Source: Dipylidium caninum
Taxonomy: Eukaryota; Platyhelminthes; Cestoda; Cyclophyllidea; Dipylidiidae
Assembly (NCBI GenBank): GCA_017562135.1
Contig: QEYB01000368.1
Coordinates: 434,001 to 498,000, forward strand
Direction: 5' to 3'
Length of the DNA stretch: 64,000 bases
Below the pieces are notes generated by a model, which was not told the origin of the DNA, did no database searches, and saw only the letters and a program-made list of their open reading frames with translations. Positions 1-13,600 of this stretch are shown here, piece after piece (within the stretch, counting starts at the first letter, position 1; each line of letters begins with the position of its first letter). The position numbers were made by a program, and so were the translations under genes.

Positions 1-659
1 TGCTTCTTATAGGGACTCACAGCACACGCCTTGTATATTTGATTTATGTTAGGTCATCTTTACTTCCGAGAATAACACGAATTTGCTTGACAAGTAGGAT
101 GTGCTTTGACTCATATTTTACGAATCAAAATCGTCTTCTCTCTTAATGCATAATGTCTAGTTTTCAATTAGTAGAACATTCTGTGACCTTTATCTAGATT
201 CTGAAATCAACTCTGTGTTAAGCATAAGCTAGTTTTCATCTAGAATATGGAGTTCATGTGACCATGCCGCAAAGTTATAGATTATGGGAGTCTTCTACTC
301 GTGAACCAATTTTATTTAATAGTATTCGGTTACAAAAGTATAATCAGAGAGATAAATCTATTTAATTTGGCTCCTTTTCTGATGCGGTAACACAATATCA
401 GCTTTCGATAAATCCCAAAAAATAGCGTTTAATAAAATGCTTTTTCAGTAAAAAACTCATTTTGTAATAGAATATGTTACCAAGCAGTTTGACTTCTATT
501 CCATAGCGGTGTTTAGTTTCACAATTCTGAGTAAAGATTAATTACCGATACTAATAATCCTCAAAAATATTATCAAAAGTTCTTACCTGCGGGCATAGTT
601 AATCAGAATGGCGGGATGAAAGACTCAAATTGCCTTGACACCTCTCCAACTGAATACAG
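1..659. other. No gene seen (left edge)
   Basis: AT-rich sequence without a sustained open frame or recognisable domain on either strand. It ends at a plausible splice acceptor (tacag at 655-659) for the exon-like segment that follows, so it is probably intergenic or intronic sequence of that gene. Confidence 0.5.
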
Positions 660-3063
660 ACCACAAAACCGCGTAACCCGGTGTCAGTGACGCAGACACG
701 CTCGAGCATTCTGCGTAACCAACTGGCTGAGCAGCGACGCGCAGCCGAAGTCCAGTTGACGTCGGTATCAGCCACACGATTGCATGGCGTGAGAGGATCC
801 AAATCGGGCCCCCAGACCAACAAGCTGACCCTCTCTCGCGCTGCCTCGACCCCCCCTACGAATATCAGAAAGGAGTCAGGGCTCACCGATGCGGTTTCTG
901 CCACAATCTCGGACTCGGGTCCCGCCGACGCCTTCGACCCACCCGTTACTGATGCCTCTTCTCCTCTCATTATGCTGCCAACTCGAGCCATCCAACAATC
1001 CTTTGACATAAATGACAAGTGGATAAATGAGAAGGAAGTGGTAAGATTAATTCGTGCTATTACTGCCCTCTTCCTTATCTTCTCATGCATTTCTCCAGTT
1101 AAGTTTGATAACTGGAAAATGAACATCGCTATCCTTGAGGGTATTTTCACTCTTGAGTACCCAACGGCTTTCAAATGGGTTTGTTTTCCCCATCGATATC
1201 AAATGTTTAATTAGCATTGGGCGAAATATAACACTCGTTGAATTTCAGTCGAAAGAAATAATTATTAAGTTTAACATCCTTTCATTGACCCCAACTGGGC
1301 AATCAAGTCATCTATTTATCATTTCTTCCCTCAAAATCACACGTGGGTAATGCTACTTGCTTTTATTAAATTTCAATGAAAATCCTATTTCTCTTGAAAT
1401 GATTTTTGGCAAAGTGTTTGTCATCTTCAGGGTCGTAGAAATAAAACGGTATGCAATTATCTCTCACCCCACTAGCACTTTGCTTACTCGCAATGGTTGC
1501 TTCTCAAGAGCGTTAGGTTCAGTCATCTCCTATATTCCTGTAGTTCGCCTTTACTTACATTGTCGCTTTGTCAGAATTCGAAGAATGACCCACGACTGTT
1601 TACTGAAATAATTTCGAAATCACTTGTGTATTCGTAATTGCAGGGATAAGAGGTTCCGAGATTGTTGATGATCTCAGATTTTACTTCCGACCCTACTTAA
1701 TGTTCGGAGGTAGCGATTTTGGGAAAATCAAAATGTTTCTCTGCTACTTTACAGTCTGAAGGCGCTCGTGAAAAGGCGGTTGAGGCTGCTCTAAGACGGT
1801 ACGAATGCGCTCGACAAACTTCCACGGAGTGACCTCGTTGCCTAGAGAAGACGGAGTAGCGTCTTGCTGACAAACCTTACCTATGTGGAGGATTTTAACA
1901 ACCCTTTCCTTCCCCTTGTTCTCCTGCTATTGTATGTAGACAGCTTGAGCCCTATGTTGTGTGCCGTACACCGATGCATACAAAAATGCATGGCTCGTAA
2001 GCATCAAGTGTAAATACTGTGAGTGGGGACATTGTCGTCTGGGAAAAGTAGTTTTATTAACACGAATGTTAAGAAGAGAGTTCATATGGGCGATGCCAAG
2101 CCCTAGAAGCAGTCGAGATAGAGAGGAGTTCGCCTACGTGCTTGAAGGGAGGGTCAACCCCTGCCACTTTTTCATTGACACTTCTCCTTTAAACTTGAGC
2201 TTTGGGAGATATTGTGGTGACGTGGTGACTCGTCCCATGCCCATTAGGCTATAGGCTCCTCAAGGAGGTGCGTTGGCTTTTTGCGCCTCATTAGACCCGA
2301 GATTAAGAAGTGCTCTACTAGAGTGGAACACTGCCAAGCAATGGACGAACTCCTCCCTCGGGTTAGTGGTGAGCAGCATCCACGCTGGGGAGCAGGACAA
2401 TTAAAGAGAGACGCGTGTTCTCAGCGGTCAGCCGCCGAGCGCGATTTCGAGCGCGTTAATCACACGACAAATGTGTGTGTGTGTGTGTGTGTGTGGGTTT
2501 GCGGGGTTGATTATGATTTCCCCGTCCCGTCCGGTTCCGCCCCCTGGTGGGGTGTCGAGGGTGGCGGTGGTGGTATTGGTTGTTGCTCACATTAATTTGT
2601 AGACTGGATTTTTTATAGCTTGCCTCTCCCCAGGGGAAACATTTGGAGTTTAATTAAACTTGGCTTCACCTCATACTAACCACACGGCCCCTGCCCCCCC
2701 CCCCAGCCACCACCACTAATCCCGTCGAGCACCTCGGAGGGAGAAGTAGTAGACTCGATCATTGTTTATCTGCTGTCCGCCGTAACTTCCTCGAAGAGGC
2801 TTCCCACCGCCGTCGAGGGCTTTCAGAAGCCACGGGCAGGGCACAGGGGCTTTGTGAAGTATGTCAAACTGCGATAGTCTCAGGCGGATGTTGTACAGCT
2901 TTCGAAACCCCTGTGCTCGCCTCATTGCGTCCTCAACCGCTTATTGTTTTCAGAGGTCAGATCCGACTCTAACAGCATTGCACCAGATGTTTACAACTTA
3001 TTATCTTCCTGTACCAAGCACTTCGCTGGGGTTATGATGAACTCGCTGTTGTTAGAGCTTTAA
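660..3063 (+). CDS. Unrecognised gene, partial model from exon-like segments
   Basis: Several segments look coding but the chain is incomplete. Segment 1 (660-1040, 127 codons) lies between acceptor tacag and donor GTAAGA and holds a charged, coiled-coil-like stretch (LAEQRRAAEVQL) followed by Ser/Thr/Pro-rich sequence. Segment 2 (1755-1798) lies between acag and GTACGA and encodes the helical SEGAREKAVEAALR. It follows segment 1 in phase 0 but ends in phase 2. Segment 3 (2707-2858) encodes another charged helix (NFLEEASHRRRGLSEATG) and needs phase 1, so an exon is missing between 2 and 3. Segment 4 (2884-3063) ends in TAA and is reached only if a 25-nt intron (2859-2883) is removed; reading through 2859 is also open for about 38 codons. 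I do not recognise a family. That these segments are one gene is inference. Confidence 0.3.
2472..2495. repeat. (TG)n microsatellite
   Basis: Twelve uninterrupted TG dinucleotides, located between exon-like segments of the putative gene at 660-3063. Confidence 0.95.
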
Positions 3064-5733
3064 ATGACCCCGGGGAGAGCATTCTCGAGGCGTGTCTTGT
3101 CAGCCACTCAGGTAGCCTAAGTTTCCAGAGTAATAGGATGGAGGAGCACTGCCTAACCTCTGTCATGGCTGCGGTGACGGTGGCAGTGCTCCTTCTTCTT
3201 CTTCTTCTTCTTCCTCTTAATCACCAATATCTCGGTGTTCGCCAGTACCTTCCAGCACGCCCCCGTTCCTCGGTGGGTGGACTTTTTACGCGCTTATTAG
3301 TTGTCTCCTGATTCATCTGGCCTGTCCGTTGCGCATCGTAACTGGCATCCAGAAGATGCGTGGCGCGTAAACACACCATGAGTCCGCGGTGCAGTCTCAC
3401 CGGGACCGGGGCGCCCCGAGAATGCATTTTGCCAAGCCACACTCTGACGGAGAAGAGTATATCATCTCGCGCAACATTAAAAGGCAACGGGTTTTAATAA
3501 AGTTCATGGTCTTCTCCTTCGGCCCGTCGTAACTGAAACTTACCAAGCGGAGTTTCCCATGCCTTGTTTTAGTATCTCCAATTGGCATGAATACCTCGCA
3601 AGTAAGGTGACATGCATTCGGTGTGTTTGACTCCAAGTTGGGTTTGAATGTTCTTAATGCCGATGCGGGCTGAACTGCAAACGCGAACGAGAGCTCGTCC
3701 GCTAAGTCTTTTCCCAAATGAATCTAGCAGGAGGGGATCTTGCGCCACCACGGCTTGAAATGGCCTCGTCCGCGGGCACGGGTGAACATGACTGGTGAGT
3801 TGTCGTTTTTCAGTCTTTCCCCTTCAAATGTGATACTTTAACGGTCATTAGGGGTGGCATTTACGATGCCTGCCTCGCGAAGCCCTCACCCGAGATCAAG
3901 AGCCCTTTGATCGGGCGATTGCTGAAGGGTCATGCTGTGCGACGAGGTTAAGTGATTCTCCAGTTCCATGCCGCGGTTTCATTGCAGACTCAGATCTCCT
4001 CCCCCACCCCCCCCGCCTCGGCCCCTGCACAGCTATGACCTGCAAAGTGTACACACTTTTAAACTTTATGGCAAAAATTTGACTTGATTTGTTTTGCTAC
4101 CACCTCCACCCCTTTACAACCTGCTGTGCACGGGTCAGTCGATTTTATGGCCGTTCTATAAACCTTAGGATGCTGTCGAAGGGGGAATGCGGGGTTCGTT
4201 GTGGGTGCCACCGCTGCCGTTGCCGCGGGTGTTGCGTACTTCACTGCCGGGAGCGTGCAATTCACTATTTCTGTCACTTCTGATTGGACCTCCAATGATT
4301 TTCGGGAGCTTGCGACATTCACAGGTTAATGCAGGCGTAGGGGAAAATCGGCCGCATGTCCTGAATACCCGAACACGACTGTTGTTGCTACTCGTTTTTG
4401 CCAGTTAAATGGGGACAGGGAGGGCGTAAAGTGTGCTATCTCCGCGTTATTTCAGCGGTCATGCCCAACGACCCAAGACACGATTAAACCATGATTCTTC
4501 ACAAAGGCTGGACTGAATGTGATTTCATGTGTTTCTTGTAACTAATGAGCGTAGATTCTTTCTTTTTTCAACCTTAGCCTTCGGCAAATCACCGGCGTGT
4601 ATGCGCAAGTGAAAAGGTTTCTCGTGCTTAAACTCACGTCCCCTCGACAATGATCTCCCTCGAGTGACACAATATCATAACGGCACTTACCGGTAGCATT
4701 GTGGTATCCTCTCTCGCTATTAGCCCAAACGTTATTCCAGTCGTTGGGCAAGTAGATACATTCGTGCAACCTTGCATCAAAATTTAATTTCACCGCGCCA
4801 TGCATTGTTAGAAGACATTTGAATGAAATAGTGCTTCGACTTCCCATCAAACGCGGAAGTCAGTATAGCTTTGGTGGGCGGAGAAAAACGCCTGGATTAT
4901 AGTTACGAAAGGTTAGATTGGCAACTGCCAAAGCTCGAACTGTACATACTTATGAAATGGACTTTAAAACATATGTTATTATAATCCCTCGTTTAATTTC
5001 TCATTGTTGTCCCTCCCTGTAGCTAATGGTGAGGTTATTTATTTATTTCACTTTCGGTTTTTGTCCGTTCTAATCGATATTCTCTAACTACGTAGTGAAG
5101 ACTAAAAATATGCTTTACCGCATTACTAATAATTTTTCGCACTCATGCACAAATTTCGCGCGTTGATTGGGCAATGCGAGGCGCGCGTTGCGGTGTGTCC
5201 CCTCAACTTTGCCGCGCGGAGGGCAGTTAGCCAATTGGATGTCAGCACAGTGGAATCAGTGGGTAGTCCTTTTAAACTGGTTACATGCGGTATAGGACTC
5301 ACTTGGTCAACAGAGTTACAACGAGTGACAAGTCCACCTATTCATGTAAGTGTAATAATGCTTTGCATTTAAGGCCAAACAAGTTGTAATTATGCTTTTT
5401 CTACAATGGAATTATGCGAGGGATTCGACTCTAAAGTAATGTTAACCATGTTCTCCCCCAGGAAGATAAGGCAGTATTAGCACAATTACCTTACTTGACT
5501 GTTGTCTAACTAGTAAATCTTTACTTGCGAGGGAGGTACCTCCCTGTGTTTGCCTCACCCACTCTATATTAAAAATATGATTTTGTAGCGTCGAACCTTC
5601 CCTTATAAGATTTGCCAACATTTATCTGTTGAGGGAGAATGACGGCATTCCCATTTGTCAACCTCCTACTACTTATTTGAAGAGGCAATTAAAAGGTTTC
5701 CTTGTTATCTGGCCCACTTCTAGGAAGGAGAAG
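3064..5733. other. Intergenic, no supportable gene
   Basis: Contains a (CTT)n tract at about 3192-3213 and a C-rich run near 4005-4015. Overlapping minus-strand open frames at 3221-3751 and shorter frames near 4.1-4.8 kb have no recognisable domain and no clear splice partners. The distal part is upstream sequence of the homeobox gene that starts at 5734. Confidence 0.5.
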
Positions 5734-7924
5734 ATGTACAGGCCGTTCAATGACACTGTTGCCCCCATTACTCCTTTCCTAACTGCCTTATCACGTAATG
5801 AGTTGCTCACCCACCTGACCAGCGGGTTCGTAACTTTCGACGCCACCGCCATCACGTCCCCTCACCCCTGCCCTTATTCTCCTGCTACGCCGCCGTTCCC
5901 ACTTCCTGTGCCCGCCCTCCAACCCGCCTTCTGTTACAACCCACCCTCGGCGCCTCTCCCCACGCCGCCTGCTCTGCACCATCTCCACCCCACTGACATC
6001 CTCGTCGCGGGCACCTCAACAGCTGCGGAAATGCAGGAGAGAGTTTCAGCATTGCCACGGTTATCAAGAAAAAGTAAGCTTAAGGAGACGGTCGAATCGG
6101 CGGATGGATCAACGGCGGTGGGGGGAGATCCTAAGCGATACCGCACGACATACTCTCCCTACCAGAGCAGAGTGCTCGAGGAAGTCTTTCAGACCGAGCG
6201 TTACATCTCCCGGCCCCAAAGGGCTCAGTTGGCGACTCAGCTGCAGCTGCCCGAAAACACTATTAAGGTGGGCTGAAAACTTCTGCTCCCCTTAAAATTG
6301 CTTTTTATTCGTAGCGTGAAGGTGTGAGGCTGGCATAAGTCGAAAGAGTACTTCATTTTCCTTAAAGTCGAAAGAGCGCATGGTTACTGCACTTGAAGGG
6401 AAGGGGCACCAGAAGCCCTGTTCTTTGGTAACTTGCATCATTGGGTACATGAGTGCGTCTTACTCCTCAGTCGGTCTAGCCACTTCTCTGAGCCTTCATT
6501 CATTTATTTTTTTACGAAAACTCCTGTTTTCTTTGGCTCCCAGAAGCAAGATGGAGAAATACTTCCTCGACACTGCGCCACAATCGTCACGTTGTGTTTA
6601 GACATATTATTTCTACCCCAGTAGTCGTCGAGCCTACTGCGAAGCCGACTGGCCTCTGACCTTCTTGCCCATATCTTTTTAGGTTTGGTTTCAAAACAGA
6701 CGAATGAAGGAGAAGCGACAGTCAATGATGTTACCGAGCATAGCTGGTAAGGCGCTTTTAATGAAAGCATTTCACTGTGATGGCAAGGCTTATTTTACAC
6801 CAAACTGTGCCTCATTTCGGAGCGGCGCGTGCCACCTGCTCTCGTCCATCCTAACAGACCCCCGACGCCCATAGGGCAGCTCGAGTACATCCTCTTTGCC
6901 CACATTTCTTCAACTGACTTCATTCCGTAATAAGGTGCGATTAGGCTGGTGAAAACCCCTCGATGCATTCTTCTGATGTGCAGACCGGGCTCCCTCCACC
7001 TCCCTTGGCGCCGGTTTTATGATCGTCGTAATCCGTCCTAATTACCAATTTCTGAACTGGGCTATTGTGAACTCATGGTGGCTCGCAGTTGGGCCGCCGA
7101 CCTCCATCCGCTTTCGCGTAAACTTAACGCCCGTTTGACTATACAGTGGGGACTGAGTCCTCATCTTTACCCTACCATAAGGTTTGACTGCAATAGAAAG
7201 GCTTCCCGCCTTCCCTCCCCCCCCCCTTGTCGCCCGAGCAATCTTTGACATCGGATGATGTGTAGTATAAGGATACGCTCATCTCCTTCTTTGGGTTCCT
7301 TTTTTCCCCTCTATGCATAACTTGGCAGACATGTTTGTGTACTCCTTGACTTCCCGTCAACTGCCTCCCTGGCTGAGCACAACGCTCTAGCGCAGTTAGG
7401 GAGAGTGACCAAGAAAACTGGTTTGTTTGTAGGCGGGACGTCTCTCCCCTCGACCATCGAATTGAGGTATGCCATTCAGGGATATGGCACCTGAGGGCGA
7501 GGCAGATGTCACTACGGAACGTTGATAGTTGACGAATTTCAGCCCTCCTGTCTCCCGTTGTTTCCTTGTAGGAAATGATCCGTACTTGCGCGAGACTCTT
7601 CTGCACGTTGCAAAGCTCTACTGCGATTACCAACAGAAGCAGCAGCAACTGCAGCCGGAGGCCGAGGCAGAGACAGCGGCGGCAGAGGCGGGGCCGGGGA
7701 TGGTGATGCTGAGAAGTGAATACGAAACTGTCCCGTTAGTGGATGAGCAGGGAACTCGCACGTGCAAGTCCTCCCTCTCTGCCAGCAGCCCTTCGCCTCC
7801 CGCGCCCTCGACGTCCACGTCCACGCCAGCTTCCGCTGCGGCCTCCAGTTTCTCGGTGGATAGCTTATGCCCTTCGGTGCCTCCCAGACCACCGGAGAAA
7901 CCGTCACTCTTTCGCCTCTACTGA
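5734..7924 (+). CDS. EVX: Even-skipped/Evx homeobox transcription factor
   Basis: Predicted nuclear DNA-binding regulator of the even-skipped class. Three exons: 5734-6267, 6683-6746 and 7572-7924, with phases 0 and 1 and GT-AG introns; together about 316 residues. The homeodomain begins near residue 121 (KRYRTTYSPYQSRVLEE) and is split by the first intron directly before helix 3, which continues as VWFQNRRMKEKRQ. The YISRPQRAQLATQLQLPE core and the TIKVWFQNRRMKEKRQ helix match the Evx pattern (RYRT, SRPxRxxLA, LPExTIKVWFQNRRMK) better than other homeobox classes. The N-terminal part is Pro-rich and the C-terminal part is Gln/Glu/Ala- and Ser/Pro-rich. The ATG at 5734 gives the shortest plausible start; the frame is open upstream to about 5629 without an ATG, so a 5' exon is possible. 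Confidence 0.88.
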
Positions 7925-10169
7925 GCAGAGTGGACCTGCTCCCGCCCGCCTCCGCGAGCGCTTACAGCACGTATACGCTTCTGCGTTGAACTGGCCACAC
8001 CTAAGAGGTCCCCATCTCACCCCGTACCCCAGTCACTCAGCTGTTTTCCCTTGCGCTTATTGTCGCCACCTGGTCATTCCCTGTCGAAGTGACCAAATGG
8101 GTCTCGAAGGCTGGGTGTCGAGGCTTTTAATTACACAAGGTTATTTCAAACAGTTAGCGTTTATTACACCACGTCATCACGATTGTGTTAGTCATTCAGT
8201 TCAAGTAAATACGTCCGACAACTTCGTTTAGAGTGCCTCCTTTCGGCGGGTCGCAAAGACCGTAAGGAATCATGCCGTAGTATGAGGTCGCTGGGAAGAC
8301 ACTCGGCTCCCGCACGAGGTCGAACTCCTGCGATGGCGAGGGGTGTTGGCGGAAGAGCCTGGAGGAGAAAAGAGCGTCAACTGGGGTTAATGCTGCAAAC
8401 AGCAGCGCCGAACGCCTAGGTCTGCGCATTTAAGCCGACGAAATGCAAATACGGGCAATCGACGGCAAATGAAAAGTAGATAGCCAGGTCCATATGAATT
8501 CGCATTGATGACAATAACTTCAACCCTCGTTAATATTCTCACTAATTTTTACTAACGACTTCCCCCGTAGAGCCCCGTTTATGCATGGACACGCCCCTCA
8601 TGCAGAGTCTGTGCTTTTGTTGACTTCCTTTACCAGCCATTCGCCAATGCCTCCGCACCCCTGTCCAAAACCCTTTTACGCCCAATCCGCACAACTCACG
8701 AGGAGCACCGAGAAAGGTCGAAATTTACAGTCAACCCATCACACTCCTTAAGCGCTTCACAAATGTGCCTTCACCTATATACCGCGTCCTGCTCACCTGC
8801 CGTGGCCTGGACAAAGCAGGAAATTCATTTGCCATTGGCACCGACTAATAAATCGGTCAGTCTCCAAGCGCGTCTCACTCAAAGCGCGAGTCTTTCACTG
8901 TCGAGGGGGCGGAGTGGGCAGAACGCCCGGGGGAAGTCGTGTGTCACACCAAAGAAACTCATGCACAGACACTTTTGAATGTTTTGCTGTCGTTTTTGTT
9001 CTGAATCCAATCTTCAATGTAGACGATCCGGTTATTCAGGCACTGACTGAAAACATAATCGCAGACCTCAGCTCTCATCCGAGCGGATTAAAGTGCGCCT
9101 CCTTTCCACTCCGAGGCGAGGCGTGGGAGCTCCTTCCGGCACAGGTGCTGCTTCGGGGCGGTGAGGTCAGGCCTCGGCCTTATCCAACGGGTGAATGACT
9201 TTCCCAGCGTGGATCGGCTCAAGAGATAGAATTATGTGAACGGACCCACGTCCCGACCAAAGAAGGGCTGCGACCCACCACACGTGCGCAGCTCAGATCC
9301 GGAGTAGCAGATTAAAGACAAACTAGTTAACCTCAAACGATCATAACCGAGCAATTACGATCACTTTCTGGTCCTGGACATACGTCCTAGGGCCTCATTG
9401 AGGTCATTTTTCCTGGCCGCCTACAGTCGCGACCTCTTTGAGTGGCAAGGAGGTGCCTACACATAATACCGCCATTTAGGATCCACTAGGTTTGCCCACT
9501 GCAAATATATTGTATATATTGTACACAGAATTATAAAAATCAGTTAAAAAGTTTATATAAGTTTAAGAACAGCAGTTATATCAGGAAATAGTCTTCTGTT
9601 GTCGGCGTCTGGGGCGCTACCATTTGTGCCAACAAGGTGATCAGAGTTTGGTAGTTCACCGATTTCATCGGCGCGAAGATCGACACGCAACCGTCGAGTC
9701 AATCGCCTTGACTCGCGTCGGAGCGACCACAGGTGCGAGAGACGCTTCCAGAGTCCATGACACATTAGACTCAAATGAACCTCTGGGGGGTTATCATATG
9801 CGGAAGCGGACGTTGAAAAGGCATAGACATCTCTAGCAGTACATAAATCAAAATTTGACAATTTTCACGAGCTACTGAAATAGTAATAAGTAAAACTAAT
9901 AGATTTAATCCCACATTACCTAATCATACGTTGTGCAGCTCTGAGCTTACCACGTTGCATAAGACTTTGAGCAAAGAAAAGCCTGCAACGTGCTTGAAAG
10001 ACCGGAATTTTCATCGAAAGAGCCAGGTACATTTGACGCAAAGATATCTCCCCAGCGATTTCGGCCTTGATATAAACGAAAAATGCTTTAGTGCAAATTT
10101 TAACAAGACTGTTTACGAAAATTTAAACATAGGTAAGGACGATTAACGGACAAATAAGGAGTAACATAC
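7925..10169. other. Intergenic, no supportable gene
   Basis: 3' flank of the homeobox gene, then mixed-composition sequence. A short AT palindrome-like tract (atatattgtatatattgtac) lies near 9505. A minus-strand open frame at 9553-9861 looks weakly coding, but its only good acceptor (9833-9835) is out of phase with the exon ending at 10170, so I did not join them. Confidence 0.45.
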
Positions 10170-10658
10170 AGCGTCCTGGAATTTGTCCCCAAGGGAGGAG
10201 AATCCACCACCAATGGTGCTGAGCCAAGACATTGCCTCTTGGATAACTATTTGTCTATAAAGGTGATGACCAATAAGCCAACAGCCAGGGTAATCGATCT
10301 CATAGACATTGAGGGACGGTGGGACGATAATCAAGCTCGACTTCTCGAATGTCTTCGGTGACGAGTCAACCAACTTTGCAAATGTCGCGGTAGAGACCAA
10401 AACCAACAGTACCTGGGACTTAGGGGCATTTTTGGAACAACAGCGCTGGCATCGAGCAGCATGAAGGGAGGATTCGGTGTTCGTTTCGATTGCAATAGTG
10501 AAAATTCTACATATCGGAGGAATTCCAAGTAATTCCATACGAACAATCATTTCACCAATATGATGACAGGGATTCAAAAATACGTGGGGTTTTTCGCGAA
10601 GAGTTAGGAGAGACCACAAGACCGATCTTTGTGTTAGACATCTACAGTCAAAATCCAA
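10170..10658 (-). CDS. Unrecognised gene, single exon-like segment
   Basis: On the minus strand an open frame runs from about 10658 down to a strong donor (GTATGT at 10169-10164), ending in phase 0. The encoded end of the segment, ALSO reading through MSWLSTIGGGFSSLGDKF, looks like a genuine helical protein segment with a small-residue turn. In-frame ATGs occur at about 10554 and 10542, and an acceptor-like tag precedes the frame near 10643. I do not recognise the family with confidence. No downstream exon could be joined in phase; the nearest candidate at 9832-9553 is out of phase. It may be a partial or decayed gene. Confidence 0.3.
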
Positions 10659-13600
10659 AGGACGTGAATAAACACAGGTGTAGATTTGGCACTACTGGTA
10701 CCCTTAATAGGAACCAATATTACTTGTATTTCTTAAGATAGCAGCCGCAGTATACATCGTGCGATGCTCTCGTCACCGCCAAAATCATGATTCAGTTGCT
10801 GATAAAGAACGACCGTATGTGTCTAAATACAAGGTGCATAGAAATATTGCATTCAGGTACAACTAGCAACGACCTGATAGTTGGAGCATTCATTCAGACA
10901 ATTTCAACGAAAATCCACCGATATAAAGCTTTGTAAAATCACATCTTTGTGCACAAATCTCGCACTCACAAAATAAAACGGACATGGCAAACCCTATATA
11001 CCATAACCTGCAGAATACTAGTTCACACGTCAGCAACGAAAAGTAAAGAACCAGGTGCTAAAAATACACTACGGGTGAGAAACACCGGCCAAATTGACGT
11101 TCAAAACTTGGAACAACCCCCATGTCCTCATCCAAACGACCTCAACTTTATTATCTTAAGATTACACATTCATTCGACGTCAAGAAGCAGTGGTATCGCA
11201 GTTTCCATGTATGTTATAAACACGGAAAAACGGCAACTACGTACAAGTGACGACAGGCCGGCTGCGTTTGGTTCCCAAGGTCGTTCGAGGACGACCAAAC
11301 TTGTTCTATCCTGATTTGTAAATGATATCTTTCGAGAAGCATATTTTGTCGTTTTTATGCCACAGCAACTTTTAATCCCAATTGCTTTCATTTTTTGCAC
11401 GTATATAATTTTATCGTTGTATGCATTGCGTACATTTGATTGTTTTGAAAATTTAAGGAGAAAACCTTAACTTTTTAATGGAAATATATCCCAAACAGCC
11501 TTGGAAGAATTTAATCTTACATTCGCGTAAGTAAACGCTATTTTGATCGTGATAATGACCTTTAAGCGGGCGTTTGACTATCATGTTTGAGAAAAGGTTG
11601 ACGGACAAATTCCTGCCGCCCGACACCAATACACACGCAGAAAAGTCAGGCTCTTCTATTTGTTCTGTTGAAACAATTGGAAGATAATCTCGCTGCGCTT
11701 GGGGGACTCGCCAAAATATCCTATCCTGTCGACTCAGAATATTTTTTACCGTGTTGTAGCCCTAATCGCAACAACGAGAAATCTTACCCTAATGTTGTCA
11801 CTCGTCACGCTCTTAACTGATGCGTGAATGCTGTTTCAACCAATCCGCCAAACCAACTTTGTGCCTTTAGATTTTAATAATTCCGAGGCATTTTGGAGGA
11901 TATTCATGTTTCCTGCCTACAAATCCAAGTACATTTTCTAAAACGGACAAGCTATGTCGTCACTCGGAGACGCTATTTGAAATCCAACTTAAATATCATG
12001 AGAGTAAAAATCCGCCTATATCCGGATCTCCTTACCGAAACCATAAAAATCCTACTTGTTCATAATTTGAGAAACAACTGAAGCTTCACTTCAATCGTGA
12101 TGATCTTTAGGTATGAGTTCAACACACATTCTCACTTGACATCGTCATTATGGGCACAGAGCTCAAATTTCTACGTATTTCTTTGAGCATTCCTTTCTTC
12201 CTCATGGGGTAATTTCCTCAATTAGAATAAACGGCTCCCCGTGACCACATTCCTGCTCCTCGTAAGTAATTCTGAGCGAGTTCGTACGGACCTTATCGAG
12301 ACAGCGGCAACATGTCTTGGTGACTGATTCCTTAACGACCTCGTACTGGAACGATCTTGGCCCGGTTTGACGCGCACTCACTATCCATACGCTCACTTTC
12401 TCAGGGCCTTGCTGGGTATGCATCCTGTGGAGCGCAAAAATGACCCGAGACCAGGAGTCAGGACTGTTTCGTAGATTCTTTCCCATAATGCCTTCCTCGT
12501 CTGTTCACTGCTTGTGTTAAATTAAAAGTGAGGCGTTTTTTTACGCGCTGATTAGGCGATGGACCCGTGTCCTCCGTAACGGCGACCGTCTGAGAGTTCA
12601 CGTGAAGTTGACATCGTTTAGATTATCTGTCGACTGTCATTATAAGATTAGTGGTGCATCAAATGTTTTGAGCTGACCAAATAAAGACTTTGTAATGGCT
12701 GAATCCGCGGCAGTTATCGCTTCTCCTGGTTAACACGCGGGTATTTTCGTACAGCGATAAGCATGGATGGTGAAATTAGACGTAGGCGATTACCCAATTG
12801 ATATGGGCAACAAAAAATCACTGCGAATAAAGAAATAGAAGCCCCGTTTAAATTAAAGTACCTGGAAGACTTTCAAGCGCACTCTTACTCTGAATTACGA
12901 CTTATTTCAATGACAAAATCAGCGGAGCATCCCTCCAACGAAGCAGTGGAGAAAGCGAATGGCATGCTCGATGTTTCTCAAAAGATACACGATACAAAGT
13001 GCGATAACAAAAGCGTAGACTACTCCAGAGTGGCGACTGCAGAAGCAAAGGAATAGCCCTGGAGAGGCCAAAAATCCTTGGTCGGGGAAGCACGTCGGAA
13101 TGGAAGGCCTAAACCTCTGCGGCATCGTAGGTATGTACAGCGAGATCAACGGCTGCCTGGGCGACCAAAGATCGCGCTTCGTCTCGACCTGACAACGAGA
13201 AGTACAGAAAGGAGTCACGCACAATAAACAACCTCTGAAAGGCCTCATTTGTCTCCAATTATAGATGGTGTGACTACAGTTTACCGTCAACGTCCATCAC
13301 CGCTGTTTTTAAAATCAACCGCTCCCCCAAGTACTTCCCCTTGGAATAAATAGTCGTTCGGAGCAATTCCATAGGAAAACGCTAGTTGGGTGTGAATAAC
13401 TGTAAAACAATAAGAACAAAATCGAAAGCACCAAAAATACCGTTTGCTGGCTGGCCGGCAATTTTGCTTCTGCGAGAAGCACTCAAGTTAAGTTGTGCGA
13501 CCAAATATTGCCAAATATAAATGACTTGTCCTGCATTTTTCCACCTTTAAATGGTAAATTGTTTATGAATTGGACTATGTAAACGCTTAATTGTACTCTA

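Noticed and set aside
8240..8350. tRNA-like or tRNA-derived SINE signal (GGTCGAACTCC-type box)
   Set aside because: The B-box match is imperfect and no acceptor stem or A box at proper spacing could be paired.
9553..9861. Minus-strand frame as a downstream exon of the segment ending at 10170
   Set aside because: Its acceptor at 9833-9835 needs phase 2 while the donor at 10170 gives phase 0. Joining in phase 0 hits a stop after twelve codons.
12202..12486. 94-codon minus-strand ORF with ATG
   Set aside because: No recognisable domain, no neighbouring exons and no start context beyond chance; left as a note only.
2270..12560. Recurring TTTTT-A/G-CGC..ATTAG motif near 2278, 3286 and 12535
   Set aside because: Three loose matches of about 15 bases with no shared flanks; could be chance or an old repeat, not resolvable by eye.
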